The translations under genes were made by a program, and so were the position numbers. Below are positions 41,955-51,040 of a stretch of 64,000 bases of DNA, one piece after another. The stretch comes from Paenibacillus faecis (GTDB lineage: Bacteria > Bacillota > Bacilli > Paenibacillales > Paenibacillaceae). The first letter of the stretch is position 1. Each line of letters opens with the position of its first letter. The stretch is taken from the NCBI RefSeq assembly GCF_008084145.1, contig NZ_VSDO01000003.1, forward strand, positions 620,001 through 684,000, read 5' to 3'. The notes under the pieces are model-generated. The model searched no databases. It was not told the origin of the DNA and saw only the letters and a program-made list of their open reading frames with translations.

Positions 41955-43334
41955 CTAGGACTGTTGGTTCTTAACCGCTGCACCATGGCTTCTCTCCCTT
42001 TTTCCTCTGCCCGCATACAAAGCGAACAAGAGAACAAACCATACAGGTGTCAACAATAAGGCCATGCGCGTTTCCTTGGCGACCAGCATGATCAGGAGAA
42101 TGACCGCGAACAACGTCAGGACGGCATAATTCACAAATGGCGTAAGCGGTGCTTTGAATTTGGAACTCGCGTGCAGTTGCGGATGGTTTCTTTTATACCG
42201 TAAATGGCAAACCAGGATGACCCCCCAGACCCATATAAAACAAATGGCGCTAATCGTTGTCACGATGCCGAAAGCTTGCTCCGGCACAAGCTTGCTCAAG
42301 AGGGCGCCGGCCGAAATGACAAGCGTGGATACAAATAACGCGTTTCTCGGCACATGATTCTTGTTCAGCTTGGCATATTGGGAGGACGCCTGGTCCTTCT
42401 TGCCCAAATTGTACAGAATCCGGCTTGTTGAGAACATTCCGCTGTTGCAAGCGGAAGCGGCCGAAGTTAATACGACGAAGTTAATGATTCCGGCGGCCAC
42501 CGGGATCCCGACTAAACTAAACGTTTTAACGAATGGACTTTCCGAGGGACTCAGTCCTGTCCATGGATTAATGCACAATAGGGCGATCAACGCGCCAACG
42601 TAGAAAAATAGAATGCGTAACGGGATTTTATTGATCGCCGAGGGGATATTTTTTTCCGGATTCGCGGTTTCCGCGGCCGATACCCCCACCAACTCCACGC
42701 CGACAAAGGCAAACACGACCATTTGGAACGAAAGTAAGAACCCCGTGATTCCGTGCGGAAAAATCCCGCCATGCTCCCACATGTTTTTTACCGTGACCAT
42801 GCCCGACTCGGTTTTAAATCCGATAACCAGCAGAACAATCCCGATGGCGATTAGAGCGAGGATCGTCACCACCTTGATTAAGGCGAACCAAAACTCCAAT
42901 TCTCCGAAGTTTTTCACGGTCAGCAAGTTCAGTGCCAACAAAATGATCAGACAGATGACGGCGGGAATCCACTGGGGAATATGGAACCAGTACTGGACGT
43001 ATACCCCGACGGCGATCACATCGGCCATAGCGGTCATGATCCAGCAAAACCAATAGGTCCACCCCGTTACGAACGCAATCCGCGGGCCCAGATAATCTTC
43101 GGCGATGTCCGTAAACGATTGATACCCGGCTTTGGACAGCAGAAGTTCCCCCAACGCCCTCATCACGAAAAAAACGGCGATTCCCACGATCAAGTACGCG
43201 AAGACAATGGACGGTCCCGCCAGTTGAATCGCTTTGCCCGATCCGAGAAACAATCCGGTACCGATGGTGCCGCCTATGGCGATGAGTTGGACATGCCGAT
43301 TTGCTAAATCTCTTTTTAATTCTTGTTGTGCCAA
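41955..43334 (-). CDS. Amino acid permease of the APC family (CycA/AapA-like)
   Basis: The 459-residue protein has twelve transmembrane helices and the family signature near the start (RHVQLIAIGGTIGTGLFLGSG). It is closest in pattern to D-serine/D-alanine/glycine transporters (CycA/AapA). TTG 43334 follows GAGGGGGAG. Its leader contains a glycine riboswitch and a terminator, so glycine or alanine is the likely substrate. Confidence 0.88.
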   Translation of the reverse strand: MAQQELKRDLANRHVQLIAIGGTIGTGLFLGSGKAIQLAGPSIVFAYLIVGIAVFFVMRALGELLLSKAGYQSFTDIAEDYLGPRIAFVTGWTYWFCWIMTAMADVIAVGVYVQYWFHIPQWIPAVICLIILLALNLLTVKNFGELEFWFALIKVVTILALIAIGIVLLVIGFKTESGMVTVKNMWEHGGIFPHGITGFLLSFQMVVFAFVGVELVGVSAAETANPEKNIPSAINKIPLRILFFYVGALIALLCINPWTGLSPSESPFVKTFSLVGIPVAAGIINFVVLTSAASACNSGMFSTSRILYNLGKKDQASSQYAKLNKNHVPRNALFVSTLVISAGALLSKLVPEQAFGIVTTISAICFIWVWGVILVCHLRYKRNHPQLHASSKFKAPLTPFVNYAVLTLFAVILLIMLVAKETRMALLLTPVWFVLLFALYAGRGKRERSHGAAVKNQQS

Positions 43335-43396
43335 AACAAACTCCCCCTCGATGTTTAAATTGTTTCATGTGAAACAATGAACCGCATAGATACAAA

Positions 43397-43426
43397 AAAA
43401 AGAGATTGGATCGCTCCAATCTCCAG
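43397..43426 (-). terminator. Terminator forming the expression platform of the glycine riboswitch
   Basis: GAGATTGG, AGCG, CCAATCTC and eight T residues on the minus strand, between the aptamer and the permease start. Confidence 0.85.
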
Positions 43427-43489
43427 GTCTAAAAGAATAATAAATAAGATTTGTTATTCAACGGGGAATAGCAAATAAATATCTAGTAC

Positions 43490-43566
43490 TCTTCTGTCCT
43501 TTTGCCTGAGATGGTGAACCCTTCGGCGCCGCGGAATCCCGCGGTCTCTCCAGAAGCCGCTCCTGC
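43490..43566 (-). promoter_or_regulatory. Glycine riboswitch, single aptamer
   Basis: On the minus strand CTGGAGAGACC is followed by a GC-rich hairpin, GCCGAAGGG, ACCATCTCAGGCAAAAGGACAG. These are the conserved elements of a glycine aptamer. Only one complete aptamer is visible; the usual second is absent or reduced. Confidence 0.9.
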
Positions 43567-43708
43567 TATAGTACGATCCATAGCAATCATAGCTTGCTTA
43601 CTATTCAATTTTTAAGTAATGACAGTTACTTTAAATATTTTTCAATACTACTCCCAGCCCCCGGACTTTGTCAATAACATAAATTTCATGGTTGGGCCTG
43701 TCCGGTAA

Positions 43709-43746
43709 AGCAAAAAGCTAAGCGCGGCGGGATGCCGGCCTAGCTC
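43709..43746 (-). terminator. Intrinsic terminator after mqo
   Basis: AGCTAGGCCGG and CCGCGCTTAGCT form a stem, with TTTTT on the minus strand, six bases after the mqo stop. Confidence 0.75.
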
Positions 43747-43751
43747 TTTTA

Positions 43752-45257
43752 TTAAATCACTATGGCTCGTTTCTCTTCCGTCAAGCCGAGCGCCTTCGCG
43801 GTTTCGGGATCGATTTGGCGGAAAAGATGGGGGTTTTCCGACAGCGATAAGCCATAGGAAGGAATCATTTCCTTAATCTTTGGCTCCCATGCTTTCAAAT
43901 GCTGCGGGAAGCATTTCTTGATGACCTCCAGCATGACGTGAACGGCCGTCGAAGCCCCCGGAGAAGCGCCCAGCAACGCGGCAACCGAGCCATCGGCGGC
44001 GCTCACCACCTCCGTGCCGAATTGAAGCGTTCCTTTACCGCCTTCCACGGTATCTTTAATCACCTGGACGCGCTGGCCGGCGACGACCAGCTCCCAATCT
44101 TCGCTCTTGGCGCCCGGGATAAACTCGCGCAATTCATTCATACGCTGCTCTTTGGACAGCATCAGCTGCTGGATGAGGTATTTCGTCAGTGCCATTTCCT
44201 TCACGCCAGCCGCCAACATCGTCAAGAGGTTATGCGGCTTTACGGAAGTGATGAGATCGAACACGGAGCCCGTTTTTAAAAACTTGGGAGAGAAGCCGGC
44301 AAACGGCCCAAACAGCAGCGATTTCCGGTTATCGATAAATCTTGTGTCCAGATGCGGAACCGACATGGGCGGAGCGCCCACCGAAGCTTTGCCGTACACT
44401 TTTGCATGATGCTGTTGGACGACCTCCGGGTTATTGCACACTAGGAATATTCCGCTGACCGGAAATCCCCCGATGCGTTTTCCTTCGGGAATGCCGGACT
44501 TTTGCAGCAGGTGCAGACTTCCTCCGCCGGCCCCGATAAAGACGAATTTTGCTGTATGGTGTTCGACGGCTCCGGTATCCAGATTTTTCACCTTTAATTC
44601 CCACAATCCGTCCCGGGTCCGCTTCATATGGGTAACACTGTGTTTGTAGTGGACATCGACTTGTTGAGCCTTCAAATGGTCGAACAGCATCCGCGTCAGC
44701 GCGCCAAAGTTCACATCCGTACCGGAATTGATTTTGGTGGCCGCGACCGGTTCGGTAAAGCTGCGGTTCTTCATCATCAGCGGAAGCCATTCCTTGAGTT
44801 TGCCCGGATCGTCGGAAAATTCCATGCCGTGAAACAAGGGATGGCTGGACAGGGCTTCAAACCGTCTCTTTAAAAATTGGACGTTCTGCTCCCCGCGAAC
44901 ATAGCTCAAATGAGGCAGCGGCATGATAAAGTCCCGGGGATTCCGGATCAGATGGCTATTCACCAAGTAAGCCCAAAATTGCTTGGAGATCTGAAATTGC
45001 TCATTGACCTTGATGGCTTTGCTGATATCTATGGATCCGTCAGGTCGTTCAACGGTGTAGTTAAGTTCGCACAAGGCGGCATGCCCGGTTCCCGCGTTGT
45101 TCCATTCGTTCGAACTTTCCTCCCCCGCACGGGCGAGCTTCTCAAAAACCGTGATCTTCCAGTCCGGCGCTAATTCTTTCAAAAGGGTTCCCAACGTTGC
45201 GCTCATAATTCCGGCACCAATCAACACAACATCTGTACTAGTTTGTCCGTAACTCAT
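43752..45257 (-). CDS. mqo: Malate:quinone oxidoreductase
   Basis: The start ATG 45257 follows GGGTGAGGAAGG and gives a 501-residue protein opening with the FAD-binding Rossmann motif ([20 protein letters not shown]). The rest matches Mqo: the conserved [17 protein letters not shown] region, and the C-terminal [19 protein letters not shown]. The enzyme is a peripheral membrane flavoprotein that oxidises malate to oxaloacetate and passes electrons to menaquinone. An upstream in-frame ATG at 45356 is unlikely. The gene is monocistronic. Confidence 0.95.
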   Translation of the reverse strand: MSYGQTSTDVVLIGAGIMSATLGTLLKELAPDWKITVFEKLARAGEESSNEWNNAGTGHAALCELNYTVERPDGSIDISKAIKVNEQFQISKQFWAYLVNSHLIRNPRDFIMPLPHLSYVRGEQNVQFLKRRFEALSSHPLFHGMEFSDDPGKLKEWLPLMMKNRSFTEPVAATKINSGTDVNFGALTRMLFDHLKAQQVDVHYKHSVTHMKRTRDGLWELKVKNLDTGAVEHHTAKFVFIGAGGGSLHLLQKSGIPEGKRIGGFPVSGIFLVCNNPEVVQQHHAKVYGKASVGAPPMSVPHLDTRFIDNRKSLLFGPFAGFSPKFLKTGSVFDLITSVKPHNLLTMLAAGVKEMALTKYLIQQLMLSKEQRMNELREFIPGAKSEDWELVVAGQRVQVIKDTVEGGKGTLQFGTEVVSAADGSVAALLGASPGASTAVHVMLEVIKKCFPQHLKAWEPKIKEMIPSYGLSLSENPHLFRQIDPETAKALGLTEEKRAIVI

Positions 45258-45463
45258 ACTAACCTTCCTCACCCTAGAATTTGCCGAAACGATGTAAGCG
45301 CTCTCGCTTCGGCATCGCCATAAGCCCGTCTCAAGCCGACCCACATCTTTTCTCATTGAAATATCATATGGTCCTAGTGTATCAATAGTGCCGCTAGATT
45401 TAAATATTTATTTCTAAGATATTTATAATTAATGCAAAAGATCGGCCGAATTTTACCAAAATA

Positions 45464-45502
45464 GAAAAAGCAACGCCTTTGACCGCGTCAAAGACGTTGC
45501 TT
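45464..45502 (-). terminator. Intrinsic terminator after the darcynin-like gene
   Basis: AAGCAACGTCTTTGAC, GCG, GTCAAAGGCGTTGCTT and TTTC on the minus strand. Confidence 0.85.
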
Positions 45503-45507
45503 GCAGC

Positions 45508-45855
45508 TTAGTGTCGCTCGTCCAAGTTAAGCATGTCCGATTCGTAGGACTGAAACGCGTTTTCCAAACCCATAATGACATCCTTAATCTTCATGTACCC
45601 CTTGGTATACGGGGCGGAATCCCGAATTTCTTCCCACATATAGTGATAAGGCTTCATATCCTCCGTTTCGCATACGATGAAATCCGTATATTCCTTTCCC
45701 GGAAGCGCCTCCGCGTCAAAAAAGCGCACGCTCACCTGTCCCCTGTATTTTTGAATAATGTCCTCCAAAGAAGCCGCGTGCTTTCGACGTTCTTCCCGCG
45801 GTAACGCCAGCCAGGATGGATAAAACTCTACCAAAACAATCATCATATAACGCAT
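45508..45855 (-). CDS. Darcynin-like small protein
   Basis: The 115-residue product begins MRYMMIVLVEFYPSWLALPREER, which fits the darcynin family of small alpha-beta proteins (ferredoxin-like fold). The rest (ALPGKEYTDFIVCETEDM...HYMWEEIRDSAPYTKGYMKI) fits the same pattern. Function of the family is unknown. A truncated Crp/Fnr gene lies directly upstream on the same strand, which may once have regulated it. Confidence 0.75.
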   Translation of the reverse strand: MRYMMIVLVEFYPSWLALPREERRKHAASLEDIIQKYRGQVSVRFFDAEALPGKEYTDFIVCETEDMKPYHYMWEEIRDSAPYTKGYMKIKDVIMGLENAFQSYESDMLNLDERH

Positions 45856-45889
45856 TCGATCTACCTCCGCTTTGACAATCTGATCTGAA

Positions 45890-46219
45890 GGTCAGTGTAC
45901 TCGTTCGTCGTCCAGGATGCATTGCTTCCCCCTTTACCATACTGCCGTAAGAGGTCACAAAATCTTGTTCCAGGGAGAACGCCACATTATATTCTCTTCC
46001 ATCGGGCAAAAGATAAAACAGACGAAATAATCCCTCCGAGCAAAAATAAGCATGGTGCACCCGTTGACCCGCTTCAACGATTCGCGTTCCTTGCCCCACT
46101 TTTTTCACGACAGTCCGTTCTACAAACGTATTCCAATCGGCTTCGGCGAACGAAAAGACGGAGACCTTGTTTAATAGCGGGAGATAATGATGATTTGGTT
46201 TTTCGGATTCCGGATGCAT
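45890..46219 (-). pseudogene. Truncated Crp/Fnr-family regulator
   Basis: From ATG 46219 (behind AAGGTGATG) about 100 residues match the cyclic-nucleotide-binding beta-roll of Crp/Fnr proteins (VVKKVGQGTRIVEAGQRVHHAYFCSEGLFRLFYLLPDGREYNVAFSLEQDFVTSYGS). The similarity ends at about 45900, just before the darcynin-like gene. The second half of the roll, the dimer helix and the DNA-binding domain are missing. The frame then runs on meaninglessly to 45716. A deletion that fused the remnant to the next gene's leader is likely. Confidence 0.7.
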
Positions 46220-46299
46220 TCGTATCATCACCTTATTAGCAAGGGCCCCTTTGCCTGCTGCAAAAGGGCCCGTTATTTGAAAATCTATGCTGACCGGAC

Positions 46300-47970
46300 T
46301 TATCTCCGGGCACTCCGGTTGAATTGATTCACGGCACTAAACAGGGCTTTTACGGACGAGGTCATGATGTCCACATCAATGCCGCAGCCCCAGTAGATTC
46401 TGCCGTCGGAAGCCGTGATCCCGATATAAGAAACCGCTTGGGATTTGGATCCCGTTTCCAGAGCGTGCTCACTGTAGATCAAATCGGTATAGTTCATGCC
46501 GAGACCCGATTGCAGCGCGTTGCTGATCGCATCCAGTCTTCCGTTCCCGGTACCTTCCATTTCCTTGACTTCATGACCGGTCCGGATCGTGACCACCGTT
46601 TGAAAGCCTTCATCGTCTGCGGAGCGGTATTTGATAAATTCCACAGGAGTGCTGATGTTCACGTATTCCTTCATGAAAATATCGTAGATTTCCTCCGGCA
46701 TCAGTTCCTTTTGCTGCTGGTCCGACACGTTTTTAACGAAATACCCGAAGTTTTCGCGCATTTTCGCCGGGAGATCGAGTCCGTACTTCAACTGCAGCAC
46801 GTATCCGATTCCGCCTTTACCGGACTGGCTGTTGATGCGGATAATATCGCCTTCATACTCTCTGCCGATATCCTTGGGATCAATGAGCAGATAAGGAACC
46901 GACCAATGCCGGGGCTCCTTCTCCTCACGCCATTTCATGCCTTTGGCGATGGCATCCTGGTGCGAACCGGAGAAAGCCGTGAATACCAGCTCGCCTCCGT
47001 ACGGATGTCTTTCGCTGACTCTCATTTTGGTCAGCCGTTCATAGACGGAAGCGATCGCCGGGAGGTTCTCAAAATTCAGTTTCGGGTCCACCCCGTGGGA
47101 ATACATGTTGAGAGCCAGCGTCACAATGTCCACATTCCCCGTTCTCTCCCCGTTTCCGAACAAGGTGCCTTCGACGCGCTGAGCTCCCGCCAGCATCCCC
47201 AGCTCCGCGTCGGCTACGCCCGTTCCCCTGTCGTTATGCGGATGAAGCGACAAAATCACATGCTCCCGGAAATTCAGGTGCTCGCTCATATACTCGATTT
47301 GGCTGGCGTAGACGTGTGGCATCGACATGGATACCGTTGCCGGCAGATTGATGATGACCGGATTCTCCGCCGTCGGCTGCCATACGTCAAGCACGCTGTT
47401 GCAGATGTCCAGCGCAAACTCGATCTCCGTCCCCGTAAAGCTCTCGGGGGAATACTGGAACTGGAAGTTCCCTTCCGTTTCCTCCGCGCACTGCTTGAGC
47501 AATTTGGCGCCGTTAACGGCGATGTCGATAATTTCCTGTTTGGATTTGCGGAATACCTGCTCCCGCTGCGCCACGGAGGTCGAGTTGTACAAATGAACCA
47601 CGGCCTTTTTCGCGCCCTTCAGCGATTCGAACGTTTTGCGGATAATATGCTCTCTCGATTGAGTGAGCACCTGGATCGTGACATCGTCCGGGATCAATTC
47701 CTGCTCGATCAGGGTGCGCAGGAAAGTGAACTCCGTCTCCGAGGCTGCGGGAAATCCGACTTCGATCTCCTTAAATCCGATCTCTACGAGCATTTTGAAG
47801 TATTCCAGCTTCTCCTCCAAATTCATCGGAACGATCAGCGCCTGGTTTCCGTCGCGAAGGTCGACACTGCACCAGATCGGAGCCTCCGTAATATACTCTT
47901 TCCGGGTCCAATTCAAGCTCGTCTCCGGCGGCATAAAATATCCTCTGACGTACTTTTCAACATTCCTCAT
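46300..47970 (-). CDS. leuA: 2-isopropylmalate synthase (long LeuA type)
   Basis: The 556-residue enzyme has the TIM-barrel catalytic domain with the DRDGNQAL motif (metal-binding Asp, catalytic Arg) and the HPHND metal site, followed by the regulatory domain at the C-terminus. It condenses 2-oxoisovalerate with acetyl-CoA as the first step of leucine synthesis. The length and the N-terminal YFMPPETSLNWTRKEYI are those of the LeuA2 branch. It is transcribed alone behind a T-box leader that reads leucine tRNA charging. No other leu genes are nearby. Confidence 0.95.
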   Translation of the reverse strand: MRNVEKYVRGYFMPPETSLNWTRKEYITEAPIWCSVDLRDGNQALIVPMNLEEKLEYFKMLVEIGFKEIEVGFPAASETEFTFLRTLIEQELIPDDVTIQVLTQSREHIIRKTFESLKGAKKAVVHLYNSTSVAQREQVFRKSKQEIIDIAVNGAKLLKQCAEETEGNFQFQYSPESFTGTEIEFALDICNSVLDVWQPTAENPVIINLPATVSMSMPHVYASQIEYMSEHLNFREHVILSLHPHNDRGTGVADAELGMLAGAQRVEGTLFGNGERTGNVDIVTLALNMYSHGVDPKLNFENLPAIASVYERLTKMRVSERHPYGGELVFTAFSGSHQDAIAKGMKWREEKEPRHWSVPYLLIDPKDIGREYEGDIIRINSQSGKGGIGYVLQLKYGLDLPAKMRENFGYFVKNVSDQQQKELMPEEIYDIFMKEYVNISTPVEFIKYRSADDEGFQTVVTIRTGHEVKEMEGTGNGRLDAISNALQSGLGMNYTDLIYSEHALETGSKSQAVSYIGITASDGRIYWGCGIDVDIMTSSVKALFSAVNQFNRSARR

Positions 47971-48023
47971 GGGTATCTTTCCTTTCGTCGATTTTTTGGC
48001 TTATCTGCCAAAGACCGGATGCA

Positions 48024-48305
48024 CAAAAAAAGCCTTTCGTCTCCACTACAACAGAGACGAAAGACTTTGACATCTTACGCGGTACCACTCCGAATTCACG
48101 CCGTCGCCCGGCATGCACTCCACGGATACGGGTTTGCCGAAAGGACAAACCTGGCATCCTCCTGATGATAACGGTCAGGCTCCGGCTCCGCCTACTTCTC
48201 TGGGTTCAGCGAGCAACTCCAAGGTGAGTTCCGATTTCCTCCACGGCTGTTTCACACCAACCAACAGCTCTCTGTTCGCTTGGATAATCGTACTATTCCT
48301 TTTCA
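48024..48305 (-). promoter_or_regulatory. T-box leader of leuA, leucine-specific
   Basis: On the minus strand the T-box sequence GGAGTGGTACCGCG (around 48075-48090) pairs with the uncharged tRNA end. The specifier region GAACTCACC (CTC at 48228-48226, a leucine codon) and the AGAGAG and GGTG elements of stem I are present. A terminator stem (AAGTCTTTCGTCTC/GAGACGAAAGGCTT, then TTTTTT; 48024-48070) closes the leader. Uncharged tRNA-Leu would favour read-through into leuA. Confidence 0.93.
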
Positions 48306-48457
48306 ACGTATTTTAATTATTAGGATCATGCTATAACACCTATCCGATGGTGTCAAGTGGAATCTGATGTTCCACCGCTCCACCCCGGATACCCCAACTG
48401 CCTCAGCCGTATCTGTATCATATAGCCTCTTCGCTGACAACTAGCTGTCAGCCTAGT

Positions 48458-49429
48458 TCAATCGGCATCGTCTTCGTAATGTTGGGCGATTTCGCGGGCC
48501 ATTTCGCGAATCCGGCGCTGCAACTCCAGCGGCTCCCGAATGCGTATGGCCGTACCGAACGACATCAGGTAAGTCGGCAGATACTTGTTCATCGTCGGAA
48601 CGTCGAGCAGAAACCTCGCCTCCCGATCGGTTCGTTCCGTCAAATAGTGGCGCATATGCCAGTGACCGCATACTTCGTTCAGCACGTCCTGCTCTCCCTC
48701 GATCCGGATGACCGCCAGCGGTCCGTCCGCCTCCCGTCCCCGATTGGACTGGTCGCGGAAATAAGCCGACGCGGAGAAACGCTCCGGCGTCTCAAACCGC
48801 GTTTCGGTCGGCTCCAGCCGCGCGATCCGGTCCACGCGGAACGTCCGTACGGCCTGCGACCGATGGCAAAACGCGACCGCGTACCATTCGTTCCGGTCGT
48901 AAGCCAGCCCGTACGGATCGACTGCACGCTCGCTGGCCTGTTCCGCATTCGCCTTGCGATAGACGATGCGGACGGTTCGCCCTTCCTTGGCCGCCTCCTC
49001 CAGATCTCTGAGTAACGGAACGACGGAAGGCGGACGCACCGGAGAAATCACATCCATGCCGCTCGTCTGGCGGGATAGGTCGTGGCGCTGCTCTTCGTGC
49101 AGCCCGTTCTCCACCTTTTTCAGCGCGCTCTCCAACTCCTCGGCATATGGGTATCCGGCGCCTTGGGCAAATTTAAACGCGTCCACCAGCGCCTTAAGCT
49201 CTACGGAGTTGAAGAACAGCGGCGTTTCCCTGAAGCTCTCCAGAATGCGGATGCCGCCGTCATGGCCCGATTCCGCGACGACCGGCACTCCGCTTGCGCA
49301 CAGTGCGTCGATATACCGGTATACGGTTCGCACGCTAATCTCCAGACTGTCCGCAATCTGCGCGGCCGTAAACTTCCTTCCGGATCGCAGCATCCAAAGC
49401 ATGGACAGCATATTATCCCATTTCGCCAT
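48458..49429 (-). CDS. WYL-domain transcriptional regulator (YafY-like)
   Basis: ATG 49429 follows AGAGGGGG. The product (about 323 residues) has an N-terminal HTH_11/DeoR-like winged helix (MLWMLRSGRKFTAAQIADSLEISVRTVYRYIDAL) and a WYL domain (VDPYGLAYDRNEWYAVAFCHRSQAVRTFRVDRIARLEPT) with a WCX-type C-terminal extension. These regulators sense ligands, possibly nucleotides or single-stranded DNA, and act as repressors or activators. The gene upstream encodes a DJ-1/PfpI protein on the same strand 50 bases away, so they may share a transcript. Confidence 0.9.
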   Translation of the reverse strand: MAKWDNMLSMLWMLRSGRKFTAAQIADSLEISVRTVYRYIDALCASGVPVVAESGHDGGIRILESFRETPLFFNSVELKALVDAFKFAQGAGYPYAEELESALKKVENGLHEEQRHDLSRQTSGMDVISPVRPPSVVPLLRDLEEAAKEGRTVRIVYRKANAEQASERAVDPYGLAYDRNEWYAVAFCHRSQAVRTFRVDRIARLEPTETRFETPERFSASAYFRDQSNRGREADGPLAVIRIEGEQDVLNEVCGHWHMRHYLTERTDREARFLLDVPTMNKYLPTYLMSFGTAIRIREPLELQRRIREMAREIAQHYEDDAD

Positions 49430-49479
49430 CGGGAGGCCCCCTCTTTTTCTCACGACATCCAAACTAATTCGAGCCCTTT

Positions 49480-50115
49480 TTATTCGCTATGGATAGATTC
49501 CATCAACTCGAAAAAGTATTTTGGCTCATGCGTCCGATATAGATGGAACCATGCATGCAAGGTCTCGGGTGCAAATACATCCAGCAGCTTCAACACATGC
49601 ATCGTAAACTCCAATGGCGCGACTCCTGACGCGGTTACTAAGTTCCCATCGGTTACGGCCGGTTCCATTTCATAATACCGCTCTCCACGGTACTCAGGAC
49701 ATAGCATTTTCATATATTCCAGATCATTGCTTGTATGCCTTCTTGAGTCCAGCACTCCTATCTTAGCAAGTCCCGTGGTTGCACCACAAATCGCCGCGAC
49801 AACCGCCCCTTCTTTCACAGCTTCGGCGGCTATTCTCAATATAGGCTCATGGACAGCCTCCAGCCAAGTATCTCCGCCCGGGAGAACCAAAACATCCGTA
49901 TTTTTCAAATTGCATTCAGCAACAGATATACTAGGCTGTATTTTCATACCTCCCATGGTCGTGACCGGGTGATGGTCCATGCCTACGGTAATCAACTCTA
50001 AGGGCGCTGTATCTTTTTTAAAATATCTCCCTGAGTTCAGTTCGGCCGTTAAATAACCTACCTCCCAGTCCGCCATCGTATCAAATACATAAATATACAC
50101 CTTTTTTGTATGCAA
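49480..50115 (-). CDS. DJ-1/PfpI-family (class I glutamine amidotransferase-like) protein
   Basis: TTG 50115 stands seven bases after AAAGGAG and is preferred over an in-frame GTG at 50124 that overlaps the site. The 211-residue product is a flavodoxin-like domain with the nucleophile elbow AAICGATTGLA (Cys) and the acidic residue expected near residue 15-20 (DWEVGYL). The family contains proteases, chaperones, deglycases and isocyanide hydratases. No substrate can be assigned. Confidence 0.85.
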   Translation of the reverse strand: MHTKKVYIYVFDTMADWEVGYLTAELNSGRYFKKDTAPLELITVGMDHHPVTTMGGMKIQPSISVAECNLKNTDVLVLPGGDTWLEAVHEPILRIAAEAVKEGAVVAAICGATTGLAKIGVLDSRRHTSNDLEYMKMLCPEYRGERYYEMEPAVTDGNLVTASGVAPLEFTMHVLKLLDVFAPETLHAWFHLYRTHEPKYFFELMESIHSE

Positions 50116-50143
50116 AATATACACTCCTTTAATTTGAATTACC

Positions 50144-50192
50144 CCTATTGTAAAAAAACTTTACTGACAACTTCCGTCAGTAAAGTTTCGAA
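50144..50192 (-). terminator. Intrinsic terminator behind the small ORF at 50205
   Basis: AAACTTTACTGAC, a 7-base loop, GTCAGTAAAGTTT, then TTTT on the minus strand, 12 bases after the stop at 50205. Confidence 0.8.
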
Positions 50193-50204
50193 AATTTTGG
50201 GCTT

Positions 50205-50375
50205 TCATTTTTTTGGTTCCTCTTCAGGAATAGCGTCGGTTCGAATCACAAAAGCGACCTCCTTGATTTCACTATCCCATTCGCACAACAGCCGAAAACC
50301 TCTCAAAACAGCACCGGGTTCATAATCGACTGTGGTGGTCCGTGCTGCCCTTGATGCCTCCAGGTTGATGGCCAT
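50205..50375 (-). CDS. Small unidentified ORF or gene remnant (56 residues)
   Basis: The frame MAINLEASRAARTTTVDYEP...PEEEPKK ends just before a good terminator. The same frame stays open upstream to about 50455 without an obvious start. Codon usage is plausible and the acidic/basic C-terminus is protein-like, but I know no family. It may be the 3' part of a gene truncated by the mobile-element scars that follow. Confidence 0.35.
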   Translation of the reverse strand: MAINLEASRAARTTTVDYEPGAVLRGFRLLCEWDSEIKEVAFVIRTDAIPEEEPKK

Positions 50376-50538
50376 AGCTCTGACAACCGATCGATGAGAT
50401 CCGGAGAAATTGTCGCGGCCGGCAGCACCGGCACGCTCCGGAGAGATGGCTAGCTGGCATAGTCACAGGGTTGCTGCTCTAGTCCGTCAGATATTTTACA
50501 TGAAATGTAATTTATGCAACCAATTTACTGAGGCAACC

Positions 50539-50793
50539 CTAGTGCGCCTTCTCTAAATACCTATACTGCGTGGTATTACTGATACCAGTCGCCACTGTAA
50601 TTTGCTTAATTGTATAGTCTTTACTTTTATACATCTTAACAGCCATTTCCACTTTATCTTCTTTCTTAGTAGGTCTCCCACTTTTCTTTCCTCTTGATCT
50701 TGCTGCTTGAAGACCCGACTTTGTTCGTTCACTAATAATATCTCTTTCTAGTTTAATGATTAACAGCGGATAGGTGTCTGCAAATAAATTATA
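50539..50793 (-). pseudogene. Serine recombinase (resolvase/invertase) C-terminal remnant
   Basis: The minus-strand frame contains LERDIISERTKSGLQAARSRGKKSGRPTKK, the end of the catalytic E-helix and hinge of resolvases, followed by a helix-turn-helix (DYTIKQITVATGISNTTQYRYL) and a stop at 50539. An in-frame stop at 50794-50796 cuts it; the serine-containing N-terminal domain is absent. It is a broken piece of a Tn3-type resolvase or invertase gene. Confidence 0.75.
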
Positions 50794-50941
50794 TCAATCA
50801 GAAGTTGTCTACGAAGCCATATGTGATTCTAAAATTGTTGCGGAACTAGCCGTTGCATCCCGAAAGACGAATATAAACCCAGAATTACAAGAGTTTTTGA
50901 AAATAGCGAAAGGCAAGGCGATGAACACATTTACAAAGTGA
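50774..50941 (+). pseudogene. Short frame of unknown origin, likely a gene tail
   Basis: The frame begins after a stop at GTG 50774 and runs 55 residues (KLYQSEVVYEAICDSKIVAELAVASRK...). It overlaps the resolvase remnant. It reads like the C-terminal end of a larger protein, but I cannot name the family. Confidence 0.3.
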
Positions 50942-51040
50942 CAAAACTGTTAGTTTGAACGAATGTTTGTAAGAAAGTTCGATGGTTTCCTACTTTTTTT
51001 TTTATTATATTGAAAATGAAGAATGTAAGGAGTGGGACAA

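Noticed and set aside
45716..45890. C-terminal extension of the truncated Crp/Fnr frame
   Set aside because: The frame runs into the darcynin-like gene in another phase, and its residues lack the expected HTH; it is not a functional tail.
46324..48165. 613-codon plus-strand frame opposite leuA and its T-box
   Set aside because: It runs through the whole of leuA and part of the T-box leader; its product has low complexity and no domain. leuA is unambiguous.
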